Of a DNA stretch of 11,463 nt, positions 1 through 6,701 are shown piece after piece. The stretch's first letter is position 1, and the number at the start of each line of letters is the position of its first letter. This DNA comes from Acidimicrobiaceae bacterium. Lineage in GTDB: Bacteria; Actinomycetota; Acidimicrobiia; Acidimicrobiales; Palsa-688. The translations under genes were made by a program, and so were the position numbers. The notes under the pieces were generated by a model, which did no database searches, was not told the origin of the DNA, and was given only the letters and a program-made list of their open reading frames with translations. The stretch is taken from the NCBI GenBank assembly GCA_030838025.1, contig JAUTXM010000155.1, positions 1 through 11,463 of the forward strand, written 5' to 3'.

Positions 1-69
1 CCCGCCGGCCGCCCAGCCCGCCCAGCCAGCCGAGCCCGCCCAGCCCGCCGCCCAGCCCGCCGCCCCAAC
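1..69 (+). repeat. Pro/Ser-coding low-complexity repeat
   Basis: An imperfect tandem of CAGCCCGCC-like 9-mers (variants CAGCCAGCC, GAGCCCGCC, CCGCCGCC) fills the left edge. In the frame of the downstream Lrp/AsnC gene it reads as Pro-Pro-Ser units, ending in a Gln-Pro-Ala-Ala-Ser linker before the DNA-binding domain. The repeat continues off the window, so copy number cannot be counted. It could be a coding linker or a repeat-rich intergenic tract read through in an open frame. Confidence 0.75.
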
Positions 70-569
70 CGGCGGCATCGCCCGGCCGGCTCGACGCCCT
101 CGACCGCCGGTTGCTGGCGTCGCTCGCGGCCATGCCCCGAGCGGGCGTGTTGGAACTGGCCCGCCAGTTGGCTGTGGCGCGGGGAACGGTGCAGGCCCGG
201 CTCGACCGCCTCCAGCGGCGGGGGATCGTGACCGGCTTCGGGCCGGACATCGACGTGGCGGCGCTGGGCTACGAGGTGCTGGCGTTCACGACCCTCGAGA
301 TCGCCCAGGGCCGGCTGCACGACGTGGTCGAGCACCTGCGGGAGATCCCTGAGGTCCTCGAGGTTCACGGCACGTCGGGCGCGGGGGACCTGCACTGCCG
401 CGTCGTCGCCCGCACCAACCGGGATCTACAACGCATCATCAACCGCGTCCTCGAAGTCCGGGGCATCAACCGGAGCACCACAGTCATCGCACTGTCCGAG
501 CAGATCGGGTACCGCCTGCTCCCGCTGGTGGCGTCGACCCATTTGGAGCAAACCGGACGCGACGCCTGA
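3..569 (+). CDS. Lrp/AsnC-family transcriptional regulator (5' end off window)
   Basis: Lrp/AsnC proteins are DNA-binding regulators with an N-terminal winged helix-turn-helix and a C-terminal effector/oligomerisation (RAM) domain, often controlling amino-acid metabolism. The frame is open from the left edge. Visible residues 1-29 are Pro/Ser rich. From residue 30 comes the family's typical opening (LDALDRRLL), then the helix-turn-helix with ELARQLAVARGTVQARL and the wing RRGIVTGF. The RAM domain follows, with EVLEVHGTSGAGDLHCRV and a final strand ending near IGYRLLPLV. A TTG at 111 could start translation but would delete the conserved LDALDRR segment. No ATG, GTG or TTG lies in frame upstream of it in the window, so the real start is probably off the left edge. 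The Pro/Ser extension is unusual for this family, which normally begins almost at the helix-turn-helix. Effector and target are not visible. Confidence 0.88.
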   Translation, partial: RRPPSPPSQPSPPSPPPSPPPQPAASPGRLDALDRRLLASLAAMPRAGVLELARQLAVARGTVQARLDRLQRRGIVTGFGPDIDVAALGYEVLAFTTLEIAQGRLHDVVEHLREIPEVLEVHGTSGAGDLHCRVVARTNRDLQRIINRVLEVRGINRSTTVIALSEQIGYRLLPLVASTHLEQTGRDA

Positions 570-630
570 CCGACGGGCGGAGATCATCGCAAACAACCTC
601 CGGCACGGGCATAGGTGGCGGCATATCGGT

Positions 631-655
631 GTTTCCGCTCTACGCGGAGGGGTAT
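631..655 (+). promoter_or_regulatory. Candidate SigB/SigF-type promoter of the sigma gene
   Basis: GTTT (631-634) and GGGTAT (650-655) are separated by 15 bases. This fits the general-stress sigma consensus known from Bacillus SigB and mycobacterial SigF (GTTT, about 14-17 bases, GGGTA). The start codon at 684 would be about 20 bases behind the expected transcription start, leaving a short leader with the ribosome binding site. The match is by eye, and chance is possible in GC-rich DNA. Confidence 0.4.
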
Positions 656-664
656 CTTCCCCTC
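647..664 (+). promoter_or_regulatory. Perfect 6-bp stem-loop before the sigma gene RBS
   Basis: GAGGGG (647-652) and CCCCTC (659-664) are perfect inverted repeats around the 6-base loop TATCTT. It lies 4 bases upstream of the purine-rich ribosome binding site GAGGAAAGAG (669-678). It overlaps the candidate -10 element, so it may be an operator-like palindrome rather than an RNA hairpin. It could also be fortuitous. Confidence 0.4.
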
Positions 665-683
665 AAGCGAGGAAAGAGACGGG

Positions 684-1619
684 ATGGCCAAGAAGCGGCC
701 CGAAGGCGCCGAGGCCGACCTCGTCCGGCTGTATCTGGACGAAATCGGCAAATACCCCCTGCTGACCAAGGACGACGAAGGTCGCCTGGCGCGCGCCATC
801 GAGGCAGGCCGGCAGGCGGGCGAAGAGCTCAACGGCGCCACCGTCGCGGCCGCCCAGCGCCGCCACCTCCAGCGGGAGATCCGCGCCGGTGAGGCGGCGA
901 CCCGGGACTTCATCAACTGCAACCTCCGCCTCGTCGTGTCGATCGCCAAGCGCTACCAGTCTTCGGAAATGCCCCTGCTCGACCTGGTGCAGGAGGGCAA
1001 CCTCGGGCTCATCCACGCGGTGGAGAAGTTCGATTGGCGCAAGGGATTCAAATTCTCGACCTACGCCACGTGGTGGATCCGCCAGTCGATCGGCCGGGGC
1101 ATCGACAACTCGGCCCGCACGATCCGCCTCCCGGTGCACGCCGGTGACCAGGTGCGGCGACTACTGCGGGTGCGCAACCACATGGAGGGCGAGCTGGGCC
1201 GCCTGCCGACGCCGGCCGAGCTGGCCGACGCGCTGCAGCTCTCCGAGGAGCAGATCACCGAGTTGCTGGGCCACGCTACCGATCCGGTCAGCCTGGACAC
1301 CCCCATCGGGGCCGACGGCGACACCGAACTGGGCGACATCGTGGCCGACATGACGGCGGCGTCGACGTTCGAGATCGTGGCCGAGGCGATGTTGCCCCAC
1401 GAGGTCGAGAAGCTGCTGAGCCCCCTGGACGACCGGGAGAAGGAGATCCTGCGGCTGCGTTACGGGCTGGACCGGGGGGACCCGAGAACCCTCGAAGAAG
1501 TGGGCGACGTGCTCCACCTGACTCGGGAGCGGATCCGCCAGATCGAGCGCCAGGCGCTGTCGAAGCTGCGCCACCCGTCGGTCGAGACCGGCGGTCGCGA
1601 CCTCCTCGCCGCCAGCTGA
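684..1619 (+). CDS. RNA polymerase sigma-70 family factor (RpoD/SigA-like, group 2)
   Basis: This protein directs core RNA polymerase to promoters. The 311 residues hold region 1.2 (about 12-43, LVRLYLDEIGKYPLLT), region 2 (about 74-147) with NLRLVVSIAKRY, DLVQEGNLGLIHAVEKFD and the -10-recognising segment around TYATWWIRQSIGRGID, and region 3 (about 155-230). Region 4 (about 240-300) has the -35-reading helix-turn-helix TLEEVGDVLHLTRERIRQIE. There is no long acidic region 1.1, so the length fits a group 2 factor, although the recognition helices are nearly primary-like. An upstream GTG at 615 is in frame, but ATG 684 was chosen because GAGGAAAGAG sits just before it and because homologues start close to region 1.2. 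A short promoter-like sequence and stem-loop precede it and a branched hairpin follows the stop. Whether it is the housekeeping or an alternative factor cannot be decided here. Confidence 0.93.
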   Translation: MAKKRPEGAEADLVRLYLDEIGKYPLLTKDDEGRLARAIEAGRQAGEELNGATVAAAQRRHLQREIRAGEAATRDFINCNLRLVVSIAKRYQSSEMPLLDLVQEGNLGLIHAVEKFDWRKGFKFSTYATWWIRQSIGRGIDNSARTIRLPVHAGDQVRRLLRVRNHMEGELGRLPTPAELADALQLSEEQITELLGHATDPVSLDTPIGADGDTELGDIVADMTAASTFEIVAEAMLPHEVEKLLSPLDDREKEILRLRYGLDRGDPRTLEEVGDVLHLTRERIRQIERQALSKLRHPSVETGGRDLLAAS

Positions 1620-1674
1620 GGCAGTCTGGGGAAAAGGGCGAGCCTTCGCCCGTGGCCAGCGCCGGGGCTGCCTC
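1618..1674 (+). terminator. Branched hairpin at end of sigma gene, likely terminator
   Basis: An outer 7-bp perfect stem pairs GAGGCAG (1618-1624, overlapping the stop codon) with CTGCCTC (1668-1674). Inside it is a second perfect hairpin, GGGCGA (1636-1641), loop GCCT, TCGCCC (1646-1651). No T-tract follows. Many actinobacterial terminators lack one, so this is a plausible but unproven terminator. Confidence 0.5.
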
Positions 1675-1760
1675 TCAGGCGCCACGCGGCCAACGCGTGA
1701 GCGGTCAGCGGTAAACGTCCGGCAATCACGTTTTCCCTGGGTCGCAGACAGGGCCGCGGC

Positions 1761-1766
1761 TAGAGT
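1761..1766 (+). promoter_or_regulatory. Candidate -10 element of tRNA-Arg promoter
   Basis: TAGAGT fits the actinobacterial TANNNT -10 pattern and ends 15 bases before the first tRNA base, giving a leader of roughly 9 bases. No convincing -35 hexamer is seen at 16-19 bases upstream; the best is TGGGTC at 1738-1743. Confidence 0.4.
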
Positions 1767-1781
1767 CCGCCTCGACCTTCA

Positions 1782-1855
1782 GCCCCTGTAGCTCAGTTGG
1801 ATAGAGCGTCGGACTTCTAATCCGCAGGTCGCAGGTTCGAGTCCTGCCGGGGGCG
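1782..1855 (+). tRNA. tRNA-Arg (anticodon TCT, reads AGA)
   Basis: A full cloverleaf can be folded. The acceptor stem is GCCCCTG (1782-1788) with CGGGGGC (1848-1854), including one T-G wobble. The D stem is GCTC/GAGC around AGTTGGATA. The anticodon loop CTTCTAA (1814-1820) puts TCT at 1816-1818. The variable loop is AGGTC, and the T arm GCAGG-TTCGAGT-CCTGC is perfect. The first anticodon-stem pair (1809 T, 1825 C) is mismatched. The discriminator base is G, and no CCA is encoded. The TCT anticodon and the overall sequence match bacterial tRNA-Arg of the AGA-reading class. Spurious minus-strand frames across this gene are shadows. Confidence 0.95.
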
Positions 1856-1892
1856 CTCGCTCTCGCTCGGTCCGACGAACGCGAGTGTGAGC
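1855..1892 (+). terminator. Imperfect inverted repeat just behind the tRNA
   Basis: GCTCGCTCTCGC (1855-1866) pairs with GCGAGTGTGAGC (1881-1892) at 10 of 12 positions around a 14-base loop. It begins at the tRNA discriminator base and has no T-tract. It may end the tRNA transcript or help 3' processing; support is only the pairing. Confidence 0.3.
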
Positions 1893-2344
1893 CCAGAATC
1901 TGGTAGGACCCGTGAGCGCCCAGGACGATATCGCTGATCCGTCCGGGTTGTCGTTGTCCGACAGCACCAAGGCGGGGAACCCGTGCGCGCAGGACTTCGA
2001 GCGACCGGAGCGGCCGTCACTGCACGCACCGAGCGCACACTGCCGAGGGCGCCGCCGACCGTGCCTATGGATCCTGAGCCGGCGGAGGGCATTGTCAGCT
2101 CGATCCTCCGTCAAATGGGCCTGACGGAGTCAGCGCTTCGGAGCGCCGGGCAATACCTCTGCCCCTTGTCCGGTCTCAAGCGGCACAAAACGGCGAGAGC
2201 CGACCGTCCGTGCGGAACCGGTCGTTCATAGCCTTACGGACAATTGGGCGGTCCCGTCGTATCACGGGCGGAGTGGCCCGGCTCTCGTGTTCGGACGGGG
2301 ACATCAGCTCCGCCCGCACGACGAATACGGGGGAGAACCGGAAC
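1856..2344. other. 489-bp region without a convincing gene
   Basis: Short open frames exist on both strands, but none has a good ribosome binding site, a recognisable domain or conserved-looking composition. Those on the minus strand mainly read through the tRNA complement. What can be seen is a set of inverted repeats (1855-1892, 2106-2129, 2133-2146, 2253-2268) and the ribosome binding site GGGGGAG before the gene at 2345. No copy of the tRNA 3' end that would mark an attachment site was found elsewhere in the window. The region probably holds the promoter and leader of the large secreted protein gene, but no promoter hexamers could be assigned with confidence. Confidence 0.6.
2106..2146. 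promoter_or_regulatory. Two adjacent hairpins upstream of the PPC-repeat gene
   Basis: CTCCGTCA (2106-2113) and TGACGGAG (2122-2129) form a perfect 8-bp stem with an 8-base loop. Three bases on, GCGCT (2133-2137) and AGCGC (2142-2146) form a 5-bp stem with loop TCGG. There is no T-tract. They may be a terminator, an operator palindrome or part of a long leader RNA. Confidence 0.35.
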
Positions 2345-5300
2345 ATGACTTGGGTGACGAGGGGTACGAGGTTCACCGCGCTTGTGGCCCTCGGAATGAC
2401 ACTGGTGATTTTCCGCGTAGGTCCGGCTTCGGCCGTCACCGTGCCGGCGAACGACGATTTCGATCACGCCACCGTTGTCGCTGCGACACCATTCTCCGAC
2501 ACTGTTGACCTCTCGGCGGCCACCACGGCAAGCGACGACCCGCTGAGTTGCGCGACGCCGGCCAACACGGTGTGGTACTCGTTCACGGCCCCAGTGGCCG
2601 AGAGCGTCGTCGTCACGATCAGCGGGACCGCATCGGTTTCGGCCTTCAGCGGGTCCCGTGGGGCTCTCACCCAGGTGGCCTGCGGGTCCGTGCCCTTTCC
2701 CGTCCAGTGGTTGGCGACCGCCGGAACGTCGTATCACATCATGGTGTCGGCCTGGATCCTTCCGCCTTCGCCGGTGACCGTGCAGATAAACGTGGCGCCT
2801 ATTCCCGCTAACGATGACTTCGCCCACGCGACCACGATCACCGCCCTGCCGTTCACGACAACCCTCGACACGACCGGGGCCAGCTCCGCCCCCGACGACC
2901 CCCAGGGGTGCGGTGGGTCGAAAAACTCGGTGTGGTACTCCTTTACGCCGGCAGTGACCGAGACCATTTTCGCTGCGGTTTCCGGCGGAATCAGCTCTCC
3001 CAGCGTATCGGCCTACACCGGTTCTCGTGGCTCGCTCACCCAGGTTGCCTGCGGCGGTTTTCCCGCTTCGACATCGTGGGTCGCCACCGCCGGGATCACG
3101 TACTACCTCATGGCCGTGTCGACTGGCCCTTTCAGCGGATCGCTGAGTCTGCAGGTCTCGGCGAGCCTGCCGCCGTCAAATGACGACTTCAACCATGCCA
3201 CCGTAGCGACCGCCTTGCCCTTTAGCGACAACCTGGACGTGAGCGCGGCGACCACGGCGGCCGACGACCCGACGTCATGCGCGACCGCGCAAAGTACGGT
3301 GTGGTACAGCTTCACGCCGACCGTGTCAGAGACATTCGCGGTCAACACCGGTGGGACAAATTTCTTGTCCAGCGCGTCGGTCTATACCGGGTCGCGTGGG
3401 TCGCTCACTCAGGTGGCGTGTGAGGGAAGTTTCCCAACCACGCCGGCGGTCAAGTGGGTGGGCGTGGCTGGAGTCACCTACCACGTCATGATCGCTGATT
3501 TCGCCCGGCCGGCCGCGACCGACCGTCTGACGTTGACGATTACCGGTGCCATGGCACCGGCGAACGACGACTTCGACCACGCGACCGTGGTGTCGACCTT
3601 GCCCTTCACCGACAACATCGATGCCAGCGCCGCCAGCTCCGCCGCTGACGACCCGACCAGCTGCGGCGGCTCCGCCGCCAGTTCCCTGTGGTACAGCCTC
3701 ACCCCGACCGCCGATGAATCCGTCGTGGCCGACACCACCAGCAGCACGTATGCGCCCGCTGTTTCGGTGTACACGGGCACCCGGGGCTCGCTGACTCAGG
3801 TGGCGTGCGGGATATTCACCTCCGTCACGTCGTTCCACGTCACCGCAGGCGTCACGTATCACATCATGGTCACCGACGCCCAGCCGATCTTTGGTTCCGC
3901 CGGGCACCTGACGCTCAGCCTGCAAGGTTTCACGCCGCCTGGCAACGACGACATCGATCACGCCACCGCCTTCACCACCGTGCCGTTCACCGGCACCGAC
4001 GACGTCTCGGGGGCGGGCACCGCGGCCGATGACCCGACGGCATGTGGGGGTGCGGTGAGCTCAGTGTGGTTCCGCTTCACGCCGACGGTCTCGGAAACCT
4101 TCAGCGTCGACCCGACGGGCAGCACGTACCAGACCGCCGTCTCGGTCTACACCGGCGCCCGTGGGTCGCTCACCCAGATCGCGTGTCAAAACGGCTTTGT
4201 GACCCCCCAGCCGGCGAAATGGGCCGGCACCGCGGGCGTCACCTATTACATCATGGTGGCCAACAGCTCGTTTTCCGGGCCCGGTGTCAACGACCATTTG
4301 ACCCTGACGGTGACCGGGACGTCGCCGCCGCGGAACGACGATTTCAACCACGCGACCAAGGTGACGGCGCTGCCCTTCACCGACAGCATCGACGTCAGCG
4401 GCGGCACGGCGGCGGCCGATGACCCGACCGGATGTGGCACGACGTACGGCTCGGTGTGGTACGACCTCACGGCGCCGGTCACCGAGTTGGTCATCGCGGA
4501 CGTCACCGGAAGCACCTACGCCCCGAGTGTGTCGGTGTGGACCGGCTCGCGGGGCTCACTCACCCCGGTGACATGCGGCTTTGGTTCCGACAATTCATTT
4601 CAGGTAACCGCCGGGGTGAAATATTACATCATGGTCACCAATCCCTTCGGGCCGGCCCAGCAGCTGGTGCTGCACCTGAAAGGGATCCTGCCGCCGGTCA
4701 ACGACGACATACGCCACGCCAAGGTGATCGGCCAACTGCCATTCACCGACCGCATCGACACCACCGCCGCCACCGCCGCCGCCGGGGATCCGACCTGCTT
4801 CTTGCAGCCGCAGGCGACGGTTTGGTACAAGTTCACCGCCCCGACGTCGGGAATGCTCCAGATCAGCTCCAGCTCCAGCGGCTACCCGGCTTCGGTATCC
4901 GCATACAGCGGACCGCCCACCGCGCTCACGCAACTGGCGTGCGATTTCCAGGGCACGTCACCGTTCGCCGTTACCAGGGGAGCGACCTACTATTTCATGG
5001 TCTCGAGCTTCTTCCAGACCGGTGGCGACCTTCATTTCGCCGTTACGGGATTGCCCGACATCCCAGCCACCTCCCCGTGCACCAAACAACTCACCGGCAC
5101 GATCACCAATGGTGTCACCGTCGGATCGGGCACGACATGCCTGACCAATGCCACGGTCAGTGGTGACGTGACGGTCAGTCGGGGCGCCGAGCTCTCCATT
5201 ACAAACTCGACGATCCGGGGTCGGGTCAGCACTGACCGCGCCGCCGCCGTGGCTATCTGCAACAGCTCAATTGTCGGCATCCTCACGGTCCGGTCATCGA

Positions 5301-5629
5301 CGGGCCCGGTGCTTATCGGCGACGGCGGCGACGGCGCGGGCGGCGGCGGCGTGACCTGTCCGGGCAACACCCTCGGCGGCAGGGTCGAACTCACGCACAA
5401 TGACAGCGGTGTCGAGTTGGGTGGCAACACGGTGCGAGACCAGGTGACGATCTCGGACAACAACCCCAACCCGAGCAGCATCCTCGCCGCTGACGACGCG
5501 ACCGTCGAGGTCGAAGCCAACCACATCACCAGTCGGCTGAACTGCTCGCACAACAAGCCCGCGCCGGTGAACGACGGTCTCGCCAACACCGTCTCTGGCC
5601 TCCGGACCGACCAATGCCAGGCCCTCTGA
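2345..5629 (+). CDS. Secreted protein with seven PPC-like repeats and a beta-helix-like C-terminus
   Basis: The 1094-residue protein starts with a signal peptide: MTWVTRGTRF, a hydrophobic core to about residue 25, and a PASA cleavage motif ending at residue 30. Seven repeats of 120-130 residues follow, starting at residues 33, 153, 275, 403, 530, 660 and 782. Each carries NDD(F/I)xHA near its start, PF(S/T) and (D/G)DP followed by Cys, (V/L)W(Y/F)xxTxP, then (Y/W/F)(T/S)GxRGxLTxVxC and TAGxxYxxM. This pattern resembles bacterial pre-peptidase C-terminal (PPC) beta-sandwich domains. Residues 904-1094 switch to short Thr/Val/Ser-rich strands (NATVSGDVTVSRGAELSI), consistent with a beta-helix, with six cysteines and a Gly-rich loop. 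There is no catalytic motif, LPXTG or membrane anchor, so it is probably an extracellular adhesin-like, scaffold or binding protein; the ligand is unknown. ATG 2345 was chosen over the frame start at 2210 because it has GGGGGAG upstream and gives a clean signal peptide. Function is inference; secretion and repeats are clear. Confidence 0.88.
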   Translation: MTWVTRGTRFTALVALGMTLVIFRVGPASAVTVPANDDFDHATVVAATPFSDTVDLSAATTASDDPLSCATPANTVWYSFTAPVAESVVVTISGTASVSAFSGSRGALTQVACGSVPFPVQWLATAGTSYHIMVSAWILPPSPVTVQINVAPIPANDDFAHATTITALPFTTTLDTTGASSAPDDPQGCGGSKNSVWYSFTPAVTETIFAAVSGGISSPSVSAYTGSRGSLTQVACGGFPASTSWVATAGITYYLMAVSTGPFSGSLSLQVSASLPPSNDDFNHATVATALPFSDNLDVSAATTAADDPTSCATAQSTVWYSFTPTVSETFAVNTGGTNFLSSASVYTGSRGSLTQVACEGSFPTTPAVKWVGVAGVTYHVMIADFARPAATDRLTLTITGAMAPANDDFDHATVVSTLPFTDNIDASAASSAADDPTSCGGSAASSLWYSLTPTADESVVADTTSSTYAPAVSVYTGTRGSLTQVACGIFTSVTSFHVTAGVTYHIMVTDAQPIFGSAGHLTLSLQGFTPPGNDDIDHATAFTTVPFTGTDDVSGAGTAADDPTACGGAVSSVWFRFTPTVSETFSVDPTGSTYQTAVSVYTGARGSLTQIACQNGFVTPQPAKWAGTAGVTYYIMVANSSFSGPGVNDHLTLTVTGTSPPRNDDFNHATKVTALPFTDSIDVSGGTAAADDPTGCGTTYGSVWYDLTAPVTELVIADVTGSTYAPSVSVWTGSRGSLTPVTCGFGSDNSFQVTAGVKYYIMVTNPFGPAQQLVLHLKGILPPVNDDIRHAKVIGQLPFTDRIDTTAATAAAGDPTCFLQPQATVWYKFTAPTSGMLQISSSSSGYPASVSAYSGPPTALTQLACDFQGTSPFAVTRGATYYFMVSSFFQTGGDLHFAVTGLPDIPATSPCTKQLTGTITNGVTVGSGTTCLTNATVSGDVTVSRGAELSITNSTIRGRVSTDRAAAVAICNSSIVGILTVRSSTGPVLIGDGGDGAGGGGVTCPGNTLGGRVELTHNDSGVELGGNTVRDQVTISDNNPNPSSILAADDATVEVEANHITSRLNCSHNKPAPVNDGLANTVSGLRTDQCQAL
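2441..5053 (+). repeat. Seven tandem PPC-like coding repeats (about 360-390 bp each)
   Basis: Unit starts are 2441, 2801, 3167, 3551, 3932, 4322 and 4688; the last ends at 5053. Unit lengths are 120, 122, 128, 127, 130, 122 and 122 codons. Protein motifs are strongly conserved, but the DNA has diverged clearly between units. The array therefore looks old and selected at protein level, not a recent amplification. The best-preserved block encodes YTGSRGSLTQVAC. Unit 7 is the most divergent: it has GDPTC instead of DDPxxC and SGPPTAL in place of TGSRGSL. Confidence 0.9.
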
Positions 5630-5714
5630 ACCAGTCGCCCGCCGAGTGTGTGGGCACCGGACGCAAAGGTCGCACGCACCGGCCGCGCCTGGGGGTCAGT
5701 GGTCGGGGGCGGGA

Positions 5715-6701
5715 TCAGCCGGGTCGGGGGCGGTCGGTTCGTGGCTTCGTCGACGGGGACAACACGATCAGCCGGTCGCCCGCAGTCAGGGTGGGGTCGT
5801 TGTTGACGCCCATCATCACCTCGCCCTGGTGGACGACGGCGAGGATGAGATCGTCGTTTCTGGTTCGGGCGGCGCTGATCGTGAGTCCCACCAGGTCGGC
5901 GACGAGGTCGATCTCCCTCAACCGATAACGGTTTGAGTCGACCATGTTGCGCATCAGATCGGCCGCGTGGGGGGCTTCGAGGCTCATGGCGACCACGTGG
6001 CCGACCAGTTCCTCCGCCGACACGGCCTGATCCACGCCAAGGTCCACCAGGGCGCGTGCCACGTGGGCGGAGTGGACCACGGCGGTGATCTCCAGGTCTG
6101 GCGCGACATGGCGCAACAGGACGGCGGTGATGAGGGCGTCGCCTTCGGTATTCATGGCGACCAACGCCCGTTGCGCTCGTTCGGGTGCCGACCGGCGGAT
6201 CACGTCTTCAGACGTCGGGTCACCGGAGACGACATTGGTGCCTTCGGGAAGCGCCTCCCGGTCGACGTTGTCGGCCACGACCAGCACACGGAGGCCCCCG
6301 CTCAGCAACTCGCGGGCAACTGAGGGGATGATCGTATGGTTGCCGTAGATGGCCACGAATGTGTGTTCCGGCACTCTGCGCTCCACTCCGAGAAGGATGT
6401 TCTTTAGCTGCAACGAGGTGACGGTGGCCGTGACGGTAGCGAACACGCCGGCGAAGAGCGGGATGGCGGTGAACATCTCCACCCCGGCAATCACCCGGCC
6501 ACCCGTGTCGTGGGGCGTCACGTCGCCGTAGCCGACGGTCGACGCGGTGGTCACCGCCCAGTACAGGCCGTTACCGACCGAGACGTGCTCCACGGCGGCA
6601 AACGCCAGCCCGCCGCCCACGATGGCGGCCCCCGCCAGTCCCAGCAGGACATAGATCTGGTGGCGGCCGACGCGCTGGAGCAATGACAGGACAAAGAGCA
6701 C
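5715..6701 (-). CDS. Two-TM potassium channel with cytoplasmic RCK (TrkA-type) domain
   Basis: The 328-residue product fits a ligand-gated K+ channel of the inner membrane. TM1 is about residues 15-37, and the pore helix and filter contain the canonical TVGYGD (55-60). TM2 is about 70-95 and leads into an RCK_N Rossmann-like domain from about 113. An RCK_C domain from about 238 has the ending GDRLIVLSP. The nucleotide-binding glycine motif is replaced by AIYGNHTIIPS, so classic NAD binding is doubtful; E. coli Kch is similarly degenerate. The open frame extends back to 6908 inside the acetyltransferase gene. GTG 6701 was chosen because it overlaps the upstream stop codon as TAGTG, has AGAAAGG about 9 bases before it, and starts directly before TM1. 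Translational coupling to the acetyltransferase is likely. The C-terminal tail is Arg/Pro rich, and a 12-bp direct repeat GGTCGGGGGCGG spans the stop (5701-5712, 5722-5733). Confidence 0.9.
   Translation of the reverse strand: MLFVLSLLQRVGRHQIYVLLGLAGAAIVGGGLAFAAVEHVSVGNGLYWAVTTASTVGYGDVTPHDTGGRVIAGVEMFTAIPLFAGVFATVTATVTSLQLKNILLGVERRVPEHTFVAIYGNHTIIPSVARELLSGGLRVLVVADNVDREALPEGTNVVSGDPTSEDVIRRSAPERAQRALVAMNTEGDALITAVLLRHVAPDLEITAVVHSAHVARALVDLGVDQAVSAEELVGHVVAMSLEAPHAADLMRNMVDSNRYRLREIDLVADLVGLTISAARTRNDDLILAVVHQGEVMMGVNNDPTLTAGDRLIVLSPSTKPRTDRPRPG

Noticed and set aside
1779..2114. Minus-strand frames over the tRNA resembling PAGLEPATCGLEV / RQDSNLRPAD proteins
   Set aside because: These are the well-known false translations of a tRNA complement found in many databases, not genes.
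1912..2231. Two small plus-strand frames in the gap after the tRNA
   Set aside because: They have no ribosome binding site, no recognisable domain and an overlapping arrangement typical of random frames in GC-rich DNA.
3326..3961. 211-codon minus-strand frame inside the PPC-repeat gene
   Set aside because: It lies opposite conserved repeat-coding sequence, and similar shadows recur in other units; the plus strand explains the region.
5701..5733. 12-bp direct repeat GGTCGGGGGCGG at the channel stop, considered as an attachment site
   Set aside because: It is a low-complexity GC repeat within the Arg/Pro tail, and no integrase or tRNA end is linked to it.
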